This document shows positions 1 to 14,600 of a DNA stretch of 42,839 bases, piece after piece. A program made the translations under genes and the position numbers. A model generated the notes under the pieces. That model saw only the letters and a list, made by a program, of their open reading frames with translations, was not told where the DNA came from and did no database searches. How positions within the stretch are numbered: the first letter of the stretch is position 1; the number at the start of each line of letters is the position of its first letter. The DNA lies in NCBI GenBank assembly GCA_026260175.1, contig JAKCWW010004160.1, positions 1-42,839 on the forward strand, in the 5' to 3' direction. The stretch comes from Reticulitermes lucifugus (taxonomy: Eukaryota > Arthropoda > Insecta > Blattodea > Rhinotermitidae).

Positions 1-55
<55 letters not shown>
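1..55. repeat. (TG)n microsatellite
   Basis: An uninterrupted TG run from the first base of the window. It presumably continues outside. Confidence 0.98.
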
Positions 56-57
<2 letters not shown>

Positions 58-2171
58 ATATATGTGTCTCCCACCCGATAACCTTACTGGGTGACAATGC
101 TTAATCCAAGTCGTCTTCCTTTAATGCCTATTAAATAACACAACCACTCACGTTTTTACCACACACTCTTCTTAATTATGCAGAATGTATCACTATTAAG
201 TCATACATACAAACATGTCACACAAACTCACACAATACAATTAACCCTTTGGTGCAGGAATTAAGTGCCTGGGGGCACTCCACAAAAGACTCGCAATTTT
301 AATGGCCACCAACACTTTGCATGTTCTTGGTGATGACTTTATCAATATTCAGTTGTCTCTGCCATACTGCACATCGACTATAGTCAATTATCAGTGCCGA
401 AGGGTTAACACTTCTGGATCCCTATAACATGATAATTGTAATTAACTTTTACCCACTACAAATTGTCCAATCTAATTCAAATAGTCTAGCTTGCCACAAG
501 ACCAGTATAATCACCTTGCTGCTAATATACTTTCTGTGATGCCCCACACTATATAATTTCACATTTATTAACATCCTATCAGTAAACTGTTCACTTCTTC
601 TAGCTCAAGGTGGAGGCAGCAGTTTCCTTCAAAACGATGACACCTGCTGCCAGATTACATGGTGTAATATCACACAAGACCAACCCATCAAGCCATCAAG
701 GACTTAAAGCCGTATATTTCACTGTCGCAAACCTTCTTATTGTCCACACAATGTTTAATTTAATTATCTGGTTGTTACTGTTACGTCCCATAAATATGCT
801 GACCATAAAAAATCTCTATTACAACTGACATTATTTCAGAATCCTACCTCCAAAAAACATCTAATTAACCTTCTTTCTTAATTTACTTTTTAATGCTTAC
901 CAACAATAAAATACCATTCATACCTTTTTGTGCAACATCACCTATAACCGATTATAATGCACTTTTCGAGGTAGTAAGGAAGAAATTAGTTGGAGTGAAG
1001 GCAGCTTAGGATATGGGGGGAAGGGGGATTCAAATAAGTCAGTTGACCAGCCAGCGCTAGCCGTGTGAGGTTACGCACAGAACGCTGGGAAGTAGAGATA
1101 GAGAATTCAAACAGTTGTGCTCCAGCCGATCGGTGGTCAGTTAAGGTGATGCAGACGTTAAAGAGAGGAAGTTGTTATAAATTGTGAATTAATATGTAAT
1201 GTGGTTTGATGTTTTGCAAATATATTAGCTTACATATCAACTAATTAAGTTTTACTGAATTGTTTACTACGGTGTGAGTGTTAGAATTGAAGGTAACTTA
1301 AAGAAATTAACAGTTGTATGTCCATCGTCAACACACCTACCACATAATATTACCTGAGATAAGACATGCTCTCCACTGAACAAGCTAGCAGCTGATCCTC
1401 TTACCTATATACATGAAGTATCACAGTAAAACTACAGAGAGCTACTAATTGTGCAGAGACGTAAGAGTAAGGATCAGTTAAACACCTTTGTCCTTAACAA
1501 TGCCACTTTGACAGTCTGGCTTCATACATAAATCCATATGGAGGTTCCTTTAACCTTTAGCATACAGCCTTTTTAAATTTCAATTTTCCTACTCACTTCA
1601 CAATTTAAATGTCCACTTTTGCACCTGTTCATATCATACATTGTACTGCGTACATTTTATAAGATAACAAGTTCAAATAAGAGGTATACTGTTAAGAACG
1701 ATCCACTTACCCATGTTCAGAGTTTTAAAACAATCCTCCTATTTCACACAGCTTAGGTTATTATCCTTTTAAAATTTAGTTTCACTTCATATTTTAATTC
1801 CTGAAAGTATTCAATACAGAAATCTGTGAGGAAATATGTGGTGTAATACATGGTGTATGCTGTACTACTAAGCTGGTAGACTGTACATCCTTGTTCATCC
1901 TTGTTGACCGGATTTTATCATGTAACTGAGTCACAGTAGTCTGTTGTACAATGAAAGGTAGTCTCTGGGTTATGTGAGTGTCAAGAGTGCTCTGTTGATG
2001 AATTGGACTGTTTACACTGCTTCTTTGAATGCAATAGTGGAATGCAGAAGTGGAAATCACAGGAATGGTGGCAGTGATGGTCATGTCAGTAGTGATACAG
2101 TCAGCAATGTTTGTGGTGGTCACATGACCATCACCACCAGAACTAAGCTCTTGATATTTTAAACATGATAC
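56..2171 (-). other. Flippase intron (3' side cut by window edge)
   Basis: AT-rich intron following exon 13. A short stretch around 1010-1150 is richer in G and C (GGGGGGAAGGGGG, then CAGCGCTAGCCGTG) and may be a repeat fragment I cannot name. No exon of the flippase P domain was found on the minus strand. Confidence 0.8.
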
Positions 2172-2309
2172 CTGATCCTGAAGTTTGTCTTCAATGGCAG
2201 TTGCACCTAACAGAATCAAGTTATTTTCTATGAGATTCGCAGCATCCTCCAGTTTTCTTTCTCGATACTGCAATGATGTACTAGCCTTATAGTATGTTTC
2301 TTTCCACTC
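2172..2309 (-). CDS. ATP8A: Flippase exon 13: link into P domain (last exon in window)
   Basis: Acceptor ATTCCAG and donor CAG/GTATCA, 46 codons in phase 0. It reads [19 protein letters not shown] and then [14 protein letters not shown], where the DKLQ motif begins the second half of the P domain. The next expected residues (V-P-E-T-I..., then the TGDKQET region) are not found between here and the left edge, so the gene continues outside. Confidence 0.95.
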
Positions 2310-2558
2310 CTGGAATATAATATCATGATTTAATCTCTATAATTGGGCTGGTGGCTTTAGAAACCAGTCCCATCCTTCATACAGTGGGGATTAATTACAT
2401 GTGTACTAGGAAAATACTGTGTATCTCACTTAGTAACATAAAAAAAGCTTCAGCCAAACACTCACATTTTTTGACTCAAATCAAAAGCATGAGCAGTTTC
2501 ATAGTGAAGTCTTCACTATGAAACTGCACTAGGTTGAGTGCAAAACACACTTGCATGC

Positions 2559-2607
<49 letters not shown>

Positions 2608-5600
2608 GTGTTTCATATTAACAAGTTAAGTAGTGTGTAAAAGAAGCAGTTCCAAGCAGAATTCATAAAGCCCACTTTCCTACTGCATAAATTCTAATTC
2701 TGCATATCAATTTGTACTAGTTTATTGTTTTACTTCATTTTTTGAAGAAGGTATCACTGAAGTACAGTTTATGTAAATGTTAAACCAGTAGGATAAACAT
2801 GCATCATCACCATGTCTGTAACTGCTGACATAAAAACAACATTTCACACATATGTGAAGGTATGTGTATAATTCAGGGGTGGCCAGTTAGGCAAGCTTCG
2901 GTAGCCGCACTTTAGGAGCGAACTTGGGCAAGAGCCATGCCTTAATAAAATATTTTGTGCCTTATTTGATAGCTTTTTATTTCTGTTCATCCAACTACAA
3001 TATGTTAGTTTCAGCTAGTTATGAGTTTCCTTTCTTTAGAAAATCTTTTAAAATGCTGTTCATGATCAGCTACATGTACATGTAAACTACCTGACTATAT
3101 TTTTTTCCAGGCAACTTGTGCAAGCCACACCAGTGACATGCATGAACCATGCTGTGGCCAACCTTGGTATAATCTATCTCCATACCAAATTTCACATGCC
3201 TAGCTACAACAGTTTGTTCATTATTACCATCAAATTGAAAGCTACAAGAATTTTCACATGGCTCCCATGTTGTTATTTTACATTCTATAAGAATATTACC
3301 ATAACAAAAGTTACACATTTTTCCAAGCTCTATTACTGTACATCCTTTCAGGACTCAACTTTAAATAGCATTAGTGGTGTTCCCACCTCCTAAGTTTGCA
3401 TGTCTACCATGCTGTTGTTACAGAATGTAGAAAATAAAGTGCATGGCGCTGGGGTAGCCTCAAGTGGGAAGATTTTCACAACCAGGTTTTGTAAAAATCA
3501 GTCTATTAGTTTCAAAGCTTAAATAGGTGGACATACAGGCAGCATGGTGATCTCATATGCCTACTTTTTTCCCTTTTTTAAGAGGGAGCGTAGTCTAATG
3601 CTAGACTGACCAAACTGAGCATGTATAACTTCGAGTGCACTCCACTTGCATCAGTTAAGATGACAGCTTTTTGGTACGCAGCACTGCAAGAATTAACTGA
3701 ACTGTGAGCACCTCAACGTGTTCATGACCATTCTTCCTTTCGAAACAAGCACAGCAATTAGGTTTGTGACTGTGAAGGTAATGACAGTAATACCAACTGG
3801 AACACTAGAGGTTGAAAGTGAGTGGTGTCCTGCCAAATGTGAGGAAAATTCAGACTCAGAAGAAGACACAGCAAATAAACAGGAACCAGATTAAATGTAT
3901 GACAGCTTTAAGGATGATGAGATCTGTGAACACACTGAACAAGTGAATGCACATCTGGAACAGAAAATAAACAAAAAGATCTTACATCACAAAATGAAGA
4001 TAAACAGGGCCAGATAAAGAATATTAGAATTATTGCAGTTGCATGGGCCCCCCAAAAGGTTGGTTGTATTTCATACTTTGTTCCAAACACATTCTGTATG
4101 TTAATTCTTGCACTGCTGAATGAGCATTGTCAGTTAAGGACCACGAACGGCCCCAAGGAATTCAATTAGGCCATGGCATTGACAGAGCAAGAAGTGCTTC
4201 TAGGATTTGCAGGAACACTGGAACAAGTGAGTACATGCAGAAGAGACCTACTCTGAAGATGATTAACCTCTCCAAAATGCAAGTGCAGTATCTAACTTTT
4301 CACAGATTAATTCTTGTACTGGCCAACAGCCTGGATAATTGTGACTGCAATTCCTCAACAGAGGTGTGGGGTATTTTAACTTCCTCACCACTCCAAAGCA
4401 CTTTGGGATGTGTGGAGCTATACCTCAACCCTTCCTCTATACCTACTTGGCAAAATGCTTGGGAATAAGAGAACATCTTTGGACACAGTAAACACAAGTG
4501 AACAATCAACCTAACATACCTCATATGCATCATCAGACACATCTGCAACTGCACAGCAAAGTGTTCGAAGGCCTTCTGTTGCAAAGCCTTCCAGCTGTCT
4601 CAGTGTCTCGTCTCTAAACTGCTGTCCATCAGGAGCAAGCCTGAATTTTTAAAAACATCATACATATGGTTTTGCAGTAATACTTGAGCAATTCTAAAGG
4701 GCATATCACACTTAGAATAACCGGATTCATAGAGTTGGTTCACCACCAAGTATTGTATGTACGACAGAACACAGCACTGCACAAAACAGATCTGTTTGCG
4801 TCCTCAAGTGAAAGGGTTAATCTCAGGCACTAGATATCACTACACAGGCTGGAGAGGGATTACACAAACATAATGAAGAAGTTATATGTACAGTCAATCC
4901 TGTTTTATCACTTTATGTCACCAATCAATAGAGAAGTTTTAGAAGTCTGCCATCAGTGGTGTTATGCTGGTGATCTATGACATCAAGCCCACAACTATCT
5001 GGACTGACAAAATAATAAAAAAGTTATAGCAGATACAAAAAAAAACTGTTTCATGACTTTGAAATATTCTTTCTAAATCTGCACACTTCTACTAACACTG
5101 CTACAATGATGGAAAAGAGATTCTGAAATCCCTTTGAGTGTTGCTATCAGAGTTACAGCTACATACATTTAAACAGTTCTTCAGTTTGAGGAATAAGAAG
5201 AAACTGTAGGAACTACCACATCAGGATAATATGCAGGGTTGACACAAATAATGTGAAACTCCTTCATGACCTTGTATCCGTTTAGAATATTCTGGTGTCC
5301 AAACCATTTACAGCAAAGAACAGTACTGGCAGTAACTGCAGCCACAGCAGCAACATGGTGTTGCATTGTGCAGATGGGAAAGAGATCAATCATTATTTCC
5401 TCCCTTGTCAAGCACTACAATGTAAGAGCAACCACACTAAACAAAATGGTGGAAGCAAAGACAAGTAGCTACTTCCTGCTGGCAACACATAATGTAAGCA
5501 TGCAGTTAATTTACTGGTTGGCAGAAGCATAATATAGCAAAGAAGAAAGAGAGAGATGAAAACTCTGATTTAGAAGCAACTGTGTGTATGCCACCATATG

Positions 5601-8600
5601 GTTTTCACAAACTTCAAATCAATCCAACATAAAAAAAAAGTGTCAGACAGAAATAAAGGTCCATGATTAACCAACAAACTGACTAATTCATGCACGAGTA
5701 ATAGAAATTTACTGCACTATTGTTACTTATGCTGGGCAATAAGGGAAAGAAATATGAAGGTTAGCTTTAGACAGACAGGAATAGGAAATCAGGATTTAAT
5801 GTTCTACACAAAGCTCCGTAACTACTGTTATATTAAGATGAACACTGTCACATGGTACATACCTCTCATATATAACTGTATCAGCTCCTTTACAGTAAAG
5901 TTTTATCTGGCCAGCTGGATTTCGAACAATGACTGACATTCTCTTGCGAGTGCTTGTAAATTCGAGAACGTTTAAAATCTCATAGCGTTCACGGGTTCCA
6001 AGTGCATCAATTTCGACATGATGAGGTGTCCGTGTATCACAGACATACCCAAAGTTGCAAGCACCTTTTACTAATGCCTGCTCATCTGTTCAGAACAACA
6101 GTGAACTGCTTAGTACATATCTTATAGCCATCAAAATGTGATCACACACACACACATCATGATGAATAAATGCAGTCGTTTCTGCTACAACACAACAGTT
6201 GAATTCTTGTGAGACCTCACACCATAGAAAACTGTATCAAGAAAAATAGGGTCTGATCAGAAAAAATTTGGCCCATCATCCAACCTTATATCTTCACACT
6301 GGTTGCTGAAATTGCGTAACAGCGAAAACACGTTTGCAAAAATTTTCATTATACAAACAGCGTAAACCTATTCATCGTGTTACAGCCAATCTGCCTCAAT
6401 GAAACACATGTAATAGCAGAACTGGCTGCATTGTTCTATATTTTACACAACATAAGCTTCCAGAATTGGTCCTCAAGTGCGAAAGAAAACTTAGGTTTAA
6501 TCTGCAACTACCATATTTGAATGAAAATTTTGTGCTCCTTATGCCTGCAGCAGGACTGTCAGTGTCTTCTTGACCCACTCTGTAACACTCCTACTGATTA
6601 CTATAACGAATAAATTTTCAGGTTCAAAGCAAGGTCTATCACCAAAATACTGCACCATTAAAAGAAGCACCCAGAAGAATGAGCATGATTTCCCATAAAT
6701 TCCTTTACCAGTATACAAAAGCTCACATAAATTAATTATACAGATTAGTGATCTACCATATTTACCAAAATATAAGATAATGTACTTCCACAATCTTCAG
6801 TTTTCAGGGAAGTACTAACACAGAACATGATTAATGTTGTGTGTGACTGTAAAGCTACCACAAGTTTTTCAGGTGATCAATTCAGGAAAAATTCTTCTTA
6901 GATTTGGGTAAATATGGTTATTACCACGCATAATTTCCAGCATCACAGATTCCTACAATCTGACAGCAACGAGACAAAGCATCAAAGTTGTTCTCCATTA
7001 CAATATATGTAATTCTGGACGTATAAATAATGCTACATATAAACTCTGTAGGTACATTAACGATTTATCTGCACATAAAACTGCACAGTACTAGCGTGAC
7101 TCATCAGTTATCATAATCGAACAGAAACCTAAACACAGATTTTATGTAGCAACCATGTTGCATATCTTACATCATTAAATGAGTTCACTCAAAAGTACTT
7201 GCAAAACTTTCCAGAATTTATGTTTTTTGTCACGCTTAGTTTCCTCTGCTTCTGCCATTGCGCCTTGCTGTTTACTATTCACTATCTCATAATTATGGAC
7301 TGTAGAGTTCAGCTCAAATCCCTTTTCAGTGGTGCAACAACAACAGTAAGATTACAGTGCTACACGGCCTCAGCCTTCTCATGTAGGATTTACTGCATTA
7401 CATGTTACAATGAATAAAAGCTGTGTTCCCCCCCTCCCCCCAGCACATTCATACCTGGAGATGCGGCATGGTACTGAATCTCATTACCATATGATTTCTC
7501 TGGAATCACTGTGTGGCACACGGACATTAAGATGAGGAACTCTCTGATATATGGTGCTGTGGGGTGCCCTGATTGGAGATTCTGTGGGACAATAATGTAC
7601 CATAACATATTAAGACTTGCTGTCTACTGCAATTTTCAAGATCTTCAGCTACCAGCAGAGACAGTATACCAAAGGACATTTACCACTCCAACCCAGCTTC
7701 AAACACAAACTTCATAATATTTAAAATTTAATATTTAATACTTAATACTAAAAATGAAACTCATGCCTCAAAGAAAACACCATGTTCTCCACTACAAAAA
7801 CTAACCAGTTAATGTTGCTGACCATACAAAACACATGAACTCACTCTGTGAGGAAAACACAATTTTCTTATGTTAAAGCAGATGGTATACATGATGAGCA
7901 CTGTGCTTTTCAGAGTTAATACATACACACACACACACACACACAGAGGTACAAAGAAGATGAAGAGCACTGTACCAATACCAGACACAGACTTCACACA
8001 CGCTGCCACAAAAAGCACAATTCTTGGGCAGACCAAGAAACAAGCAACTTGTCTATGACAGCAACACCGCAGCATGTAAAGCTACTGACCACAGCTATAT
8101 TATTTGAATATGTGGTACAGTGCTCAATAACACCAGAGCCCAATTACAAAATTCTTCCTCTACATTTCTTCATATCAAACATTGGATGTTTAAAAACAGT
8201 CATATGGAGGCCAACAAACACATGGTGTTTCTAAATCAGTTTTTGCCAGAAAAACAGCAATGTGTTACTGGGATCTTGCAATTAGTTCACAGCTGTCTGC
8301 TTACTCCAGCAATAACAGTCACCATCAAAGCCTGGCTTCAACTTAGTGGCTACACTAATAACCATAGCAGAAACTGAGGGCAGACATTTAGAGTACTTGT
8401 AAAATCGTCATACATCAACCCTGCTACTAATTTGCTCAGCTAACATTGATGTTGCCTCTCAGCAGGATGAGTTTAGGTTACAGCATAGGAATGCCAGATA
8501 TTCTGACAAATAAAAACATTAGACTGAGCAAATCAATGATAGTTATGCTTCCATCTTCAAGATAGAAGATGAAGGTAGAACGTTCACTTGAGACACTCGT

Positions 8601-11600
8601 AACTACATACACATCACAGTGTCATAACCCAGAATACCACAATCTTAATTTCCACCACTGTGGAAACATCGAAGTTCACCATGCCACAGTTAACATTTAC
8701 CTTAACTAATTGTGTTTCATATGGTGTCTCCTCTAAGGTATAAATATTCTCAGCTACTGTACATTTTTTAAAGTCCATCACATTCCTTGTTAATGTTCCA
8801 GTCTTATCTGAAAATATATATTTCACCTAGAAAAAAAATTGAAAGCCAATTAGATGAGGAATTGAATGTACAGTAATATCATATTCACACACATAATCAT
8901 TATACTTTTACTACAGTATTTACAGCTTGAAACTGGAATGCAACAATCATGAAGTGAGTTTGTAAACTTTCCACAAATCTGTGAAATTTTATCTGTATTC
9001 TCAAAACATATTTCAGGAAATGGCATTCTACGTTCTGAAGTTTCCAACATTTTGGGTTTTGAACTTTTATGTCTGAACAAATGTATGTTGGTCTTCCCAT
9101 CTTCTCCAAACTCGTAATAGCGAAAGTTAACCGTCTTCTGAAACACTGCACCATACAGTCTGGAAGACATCTATAGAAACTTCACAGCTGCTTCTGTCAT
9201 TAGGGTGCGTGAATAAAGCATACAAGATTCTCACTTTGTTTCTCTGCAGACTCAATCCCCGCTTCCTATTGGCTCAGCCATAGCTCTGCCCCAATCCACC
9301 CTGTCCCAATACCTGCAACATCTTCTCCACACACAACTTATTGAACTACCCTGACAATGAAGGTAGCATATTTCTCTGAATTGTTGGTACATATACACCA
9401 CACTACATGACATAACATCTCAAAAAATAGACACCTTTATAGTCAGTGCTGTGAGAACCTCAAAATCCCACATACTGGTCATTTACCAAAATATGTAACA
9501 TCCCATTTTCTGTTTTCATCATGTGAAATACACAAAACCATAAATTTTAATTATTCAAAACAATGCCTGAATTTTTGTGTCTTGTAAAACTAAACTGAAA
9601 ATAATTTTTATAACATCACTACTCCAGAGGTTCAGTGTGTACAGTACCAATAATGACATCATGAAATTCAAATACAGAAAAAACAATCACTGATTGAATC
9701 ATAACAGCACTAATAAACAAAATTTTACAAAAGCACGATGTGTCTTATGTGTATGGAAACACAAAATATTCATTCTATATCACCAAAGTGATATATAACC
9801 AATGTTGGAGGGTTGCAATTATGCCATCAATGTGGTAATACACCATTACAAATGGTACATAAAAACAGGTGTCTCATATAAACACTGTAAAATGTATCAG
9901 ACCTCAAAAATAAAAATTGTTGAATTTGTAAGAGCCACAGGGTAAGTAAAATATGGTCACAAAAACATCTTCTGAAGTGTAAGTGGGACAAAAATTTTCT
10001 TTTTTATTGCCTGTTATGCACCTACATACTAGTATGCATGCACATGCATAAGCACACATACACAGTTTCCAGAATGTGTCATAGGATCCCAAAATTACAC
10101 TCACAATATCATTTTATGAACTGTAAGTGAGAAGATGGAAACAAATAGAAACACTTATTTGTAATTGACATATAAAAAATAACAAAATTGTGGTATTTTG
10201 AATTTTAGTAACAGAGTGCCTAAAATATGCTGTCATGATATTTTGCTTCTACACTGTTTACTGAAGGTGAAAATTGGTGCTTTTCTTGTACTTCCCACTT
10301 GTTAACTTATATCTTGCAGATACAGTTCTACCAAAATAAGCTGAATGTAACTTTCAAAAAACAGAGTCTTCATCATTAGTTTTAAAATATCTTAACCTGG
10401 GAAATTGCCATCTTTATAATTTAGTGACTCCAGTACCTGTCCTAATTCTTCATTCAAATTTGATGTTCTTGCCACTGCTGGTGTGTCACTTTCTTCATGA
10501 TACATATCAATATCCATATTTATAAATATGGCCTGAAAGGTAAAAGTAACAGATGTAAGTCAGGTTACACATAACACATACATATATGGAAGCAGGAACA
10601 CAAATTCATTAAGTACAGATTCATATGAACACACATGTACGCACACACACATACATCATGTCAAGTTAGAACCTCTTCAGTCATGCTGTCCAATATCGAT
10701 ACAAGATTAGTTTGTGTGTGTGTTTGTGTTGTGTTGTATTGTGCTGTGTTTTGTTGTGTGTTGTGTTGTGTTGTGTGTTGTGTTGTGTTGGGGATGGGGA
10801 GTGGTGTGAGATGCAAGTCCTTGGTACTGCAGCTTCAAACAGCCCATTGTACCAGCCCCTTATATTACAAAAATATAGTGCGTTGGTGGAATAATCAGTA
10901 TGGGAAATCAAAATATTTGAAGAAAAACTCACCCTCGTGTCACTCTGTCCACCACAAATTCTATATGAACTACCCTGAAATCGAACACTGGCCTCTGCAG
11001 TAATAAGCCACTGATTAACCACCAGGGTTACCATGTACCCTCCAGAGGGCTGCTACAAGTTTTTCCTTACTAAACAGCTAAATTACAAATGTCATTTTTA
11101 TACATTCACAGTTCCTTATACAGTTTGAATGGAATAACCACATATCTCAACATTCCCCTGGAGGGTATGTACAGAATTATACAGAACTCAACTTGGACAA
11201 TTAGTTTCCCGGTTACACTTGAACCAATCAGTTCCAAAGCGTAAGGCAGCCAAATTACTGTGCAGCTCATCTTACTACCTGGTAAGGGTTACAGTTATCT
11301 GCACATCTGCCACAACATGCTTCAAGTCACTCTTGACATGAGTTCTGTAGGTCAGTACTGTTTCACCATTGCTACTATGATTCAATTACAGCAATATTTG
11401 TGACAAAGAACAATTATCTTATACAAACATACCCATCTGCACTAATTACATGTCCTCTTCTTAAATATTAACCTACTCATATAGAGAATGTTTTATGCTT
11501 TTATGTGAATATTTCTGAAATTATTTCTGAAGTAATTCCTAGTCAGCAATGCTAGTTGGACACAGATCTGGTTCTCAGTGATTATGAAGCTACAGGCATT

Positions 11601-14600
11601 TGAAGTTCAATAATGATTCACACATAACTAAGCAGTTTTCATGAACAAGATGTCAGATGGTACAGTTCATTTCACAGTAAATGTTCAATGGGGCCACATT
11701 CAGTGTGAATACACCTTCTGGTGCTGTTCCTACTGAATTACAAGACCATTCTGCAATAACGTTCGAAGGGACCACAACCAGCTTGGACACACTTTCTGGT
11801 TCTGTTCCTATTGAACAGCATGTCTTGAAAATCCAAAATTGAACACAAGAGTCATTTCTTACGTTGGCTTTGCATTCATACTTTTTTCTATTAACTGCTA
11901 AAATCAAAACCTAACTGGCAGAAATGTGGGAATCATGGTGGAACACAGAGCTATAGTATATGAAATTCACCTTTGGTGCACATACATGAGCAGAGAAAGA
12001 CATGGCTATTGAGTATCAAGTCAGCTTAGTTATGTATAAATCATTCTCCAACCTTCAAATGTTCATAGTTCTGTAACCTTTGAAGAATCAGACCCATGTT
12101 CCCATGACATTGCTAACTGGAAATGGCCTCAGGGATAATCCCCTGAAATAGAAACTCACAGTCATGAAACATCCTTGATAATAGAGACATTTCAATCTAA
12201 ACCTGTATTCCTACTATGTGCACATAACTGAAAGTGGGTGAAGAAAGTTGGACGAGTACAAACAGCAGGAAAATGTCCACTTCATCAACTGCACACACTA
12301 CTAAACAATTTGTTTATAACCTTTCAGTTTTAGGCAAGGAAATTGTATTTTCTTTACTTTTCATATTCTCAGATCATGAAGTTCATGTACAGGAAATATC
12401 AGACAAAAAAATATAATGTTTCCAGTACAAAGAGATTCTCACCTGAACAAACCGCACAACTTCCAACGAAACTTGCAACGAAATGGGAATCAGATTGTTG
12501 TATAATATAATGAATGTCAGTAGATTGTATCCGAAGTTGACGTTTATTAGATCTGAAACCAATTTGTAACATAACAGAACTCTTCTAAAAGAAAATACCT
12601 ACAGTTTTACACAAAAATATGTAAAATATAATCAAGTCTTAAATACTACACTACTCAGTTCCAAATATTAATTCTACATTGAGGACCATCAAGGAAACTT
12701 GACTTTTACTGTAGATTGTCATATTTGAGTTGTGGGATTAGGAAGAAACCAAAACACACAATTCCAGTAACAATGCTTTTCAAGAAACAGACTTTTTCTA
12801 AATGATCAGATTCCAGTTAATGGATTGACAATGTGGACCAATTACCTGGAATTCTCATTCAATGAGAAATCTGTCATAGAAAGAAATGTCCACCAACATA
12901 AGCTAAAAAATGTGAAGACGCTAAAGACCTGAGTTACTGAGTCATTACAAACACCAAGCCTGAAATCCTGCATCACATGTGGACAATGATAAAATGTCTA
13001 ATGACTTCTAACAGCCAAAATTAAACATCAATGTGGCCATTATATATTTACATATCTTGTTTGTGATTGTATAATTAGCTACACACCATTATATACATAG
13101 TAGTATGTAACTGACTGTACACAATCACCAAACAAGAACTCCCTATTTTTAAAGTTGAATATCTCATTTATACTGAGACATGTAACAATGCAGAATGTTG
13201 TAAAATTTTTACCAATGCACAAAGTTCTGTTGCTTGCCTGCTGCACATGTGCACTCGACTCTCTCACTGTCAGTAAAATTTTGTAACCACCACAGTCAAC
13301 ATAAAAGCATCCACTCAGGAGGAAATCCTATGTGTCATGATGTCAACTCAATACGACAACGCTCTGATACGTTTGCCATCTGAGGTTTTCCTGGCAATTT
13401 TTGCTTCAGCACACTTCCTGTTTCCTTAAATTTAATTAACCTGACAAATCAAGTGGTACTTGGAAATCCTCTTGTGCATATGGCAAAAACTGTGTTGCAT
13501 ATTTATGTGGCAAACCTGATGACATGCTGGGCTTTCTTCTGAATGGACAAAATTGTGCTGACTCTGTTACGCACACAATTTTACTAACATGGACAAAGAT
13601 AAAGGTGCACGTGCAACAGGCAAAGGACAAACATTCTGACTTGCTGAAAATTTCACGTGAAACCCATAATTGTAAGTGTCAAATTTTGACTTTAAAACTC
13701 AAGAGTTCTGCACAATAAAACTATATTTTTACAGGCCTTAAAATTTATAAAACTACTTCATGATCACTGTCACTAATGAACAGCCTTAATAAAACTGAAA
13801 GTCACTTGCAAAATGGATACAAGTCTCTACTGTGGAGGAAATATTTTCAGAGAGTTTTTACCAACTCACTTATCTTCACTTTGATTAAACTTTTGCAGGT
13901 GATGTGTAAACACATATATCCACAAACACCCACTGATGACAAGGAGTACATTTCAATTAAAATCAAACGCAATTTCTCACTGAATGCACTAAATTCTTAC
14001 CAGACTATATTTTAGTAAGACCAACAAAATACACTTATAAATGATTGCGCTATATTAAGTTTACAAATGCCCAACAGGCAAAAAACAATCCACTTTTACA
14101 AGAATACAAGAAAAAAATTATTCAGTATGTAATGTTAATAGAGCAAACCTACCTAAATGTGCATTTTGTTGGACTAAATATTGCACAGAAAATATGGGAA
14201 ATATTAATCCTACCAGACTATTAGCATAGCCTATACTACTAGCAATAAGCTATCAGTTCACTAGGTGATAATTTACCGAAAATTTAAGATACAATAATCT
14301 TTGACTTTAAAAAATAAAATCTGCTCACAGAGGGGTAAGTCACACAATTTCGTAGAACAGAAAGTTACATAATAATGACTAAAAGCAAAATAAAATACCA
14401 CAACATTCTCCTGATACACCTTACCATTCATGCCTATGTACCAGTCCTTAGGATGACTCTTGATCCACAGTTCACTAAATATCGCTGAGAGGAGACAAAG
14501 TACTACAAGAATGAAGAAGAGAAGCAGTATTTGTGTATTGGTCATTTTGTCTACTGTTGACCGTTTTAATGGAGCTGATGTCGAGTTCTCCATCAGCTTT

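Larger units (their letters stand above)
2310..4519 (-). other. Flippase intron 12
   Basis: AT-rich. Holds a tight 35-bp palindrome, an (AT)n run, and near 2874 a stretch starting CAGGGGTGGCC that recalls hAT transposon ends. An acidic 56-residue open frame on the plus strand at 3724-3894 has no recognisable homology. Confidence 0.85.
10533..12442 (-). other. Flippase intron 7
   Basis: AT-rich. Contains a long TGTTG-type tandem repeat and a diverged SINE-C copy, listed separately. The remainder holds nothing I recognise. Confidence 0.85.

Noticed and set aside
2874-2950. Sequence starting CAGGGGTGGCC that resembles a hAT transposon end
   Set aside because: No second terminal repeat or 8-bp duplication was found, so the resemblance is too weak to annotate.
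3724-3894. Plus-strand 56-residue acidic open frame (ending [18 protein letters not shown]) in a flippase intron
   Set aside because: Length is within chance expectation, there is no splice or promoter context, and no family is recognised.
8850-9170. 106-codon minus-strand frame next to exon 9 as an extra flippase exon
   Set aside because: It does not match the family, and exons 8 and 9 join in phase with the expected protein sequence without it.
10635-11034. Overlapping open frames of 117-122 codons on both strands
   Set aside because: They are driven by the TGTTG tandem repeat and the SINE-C copy behind it.
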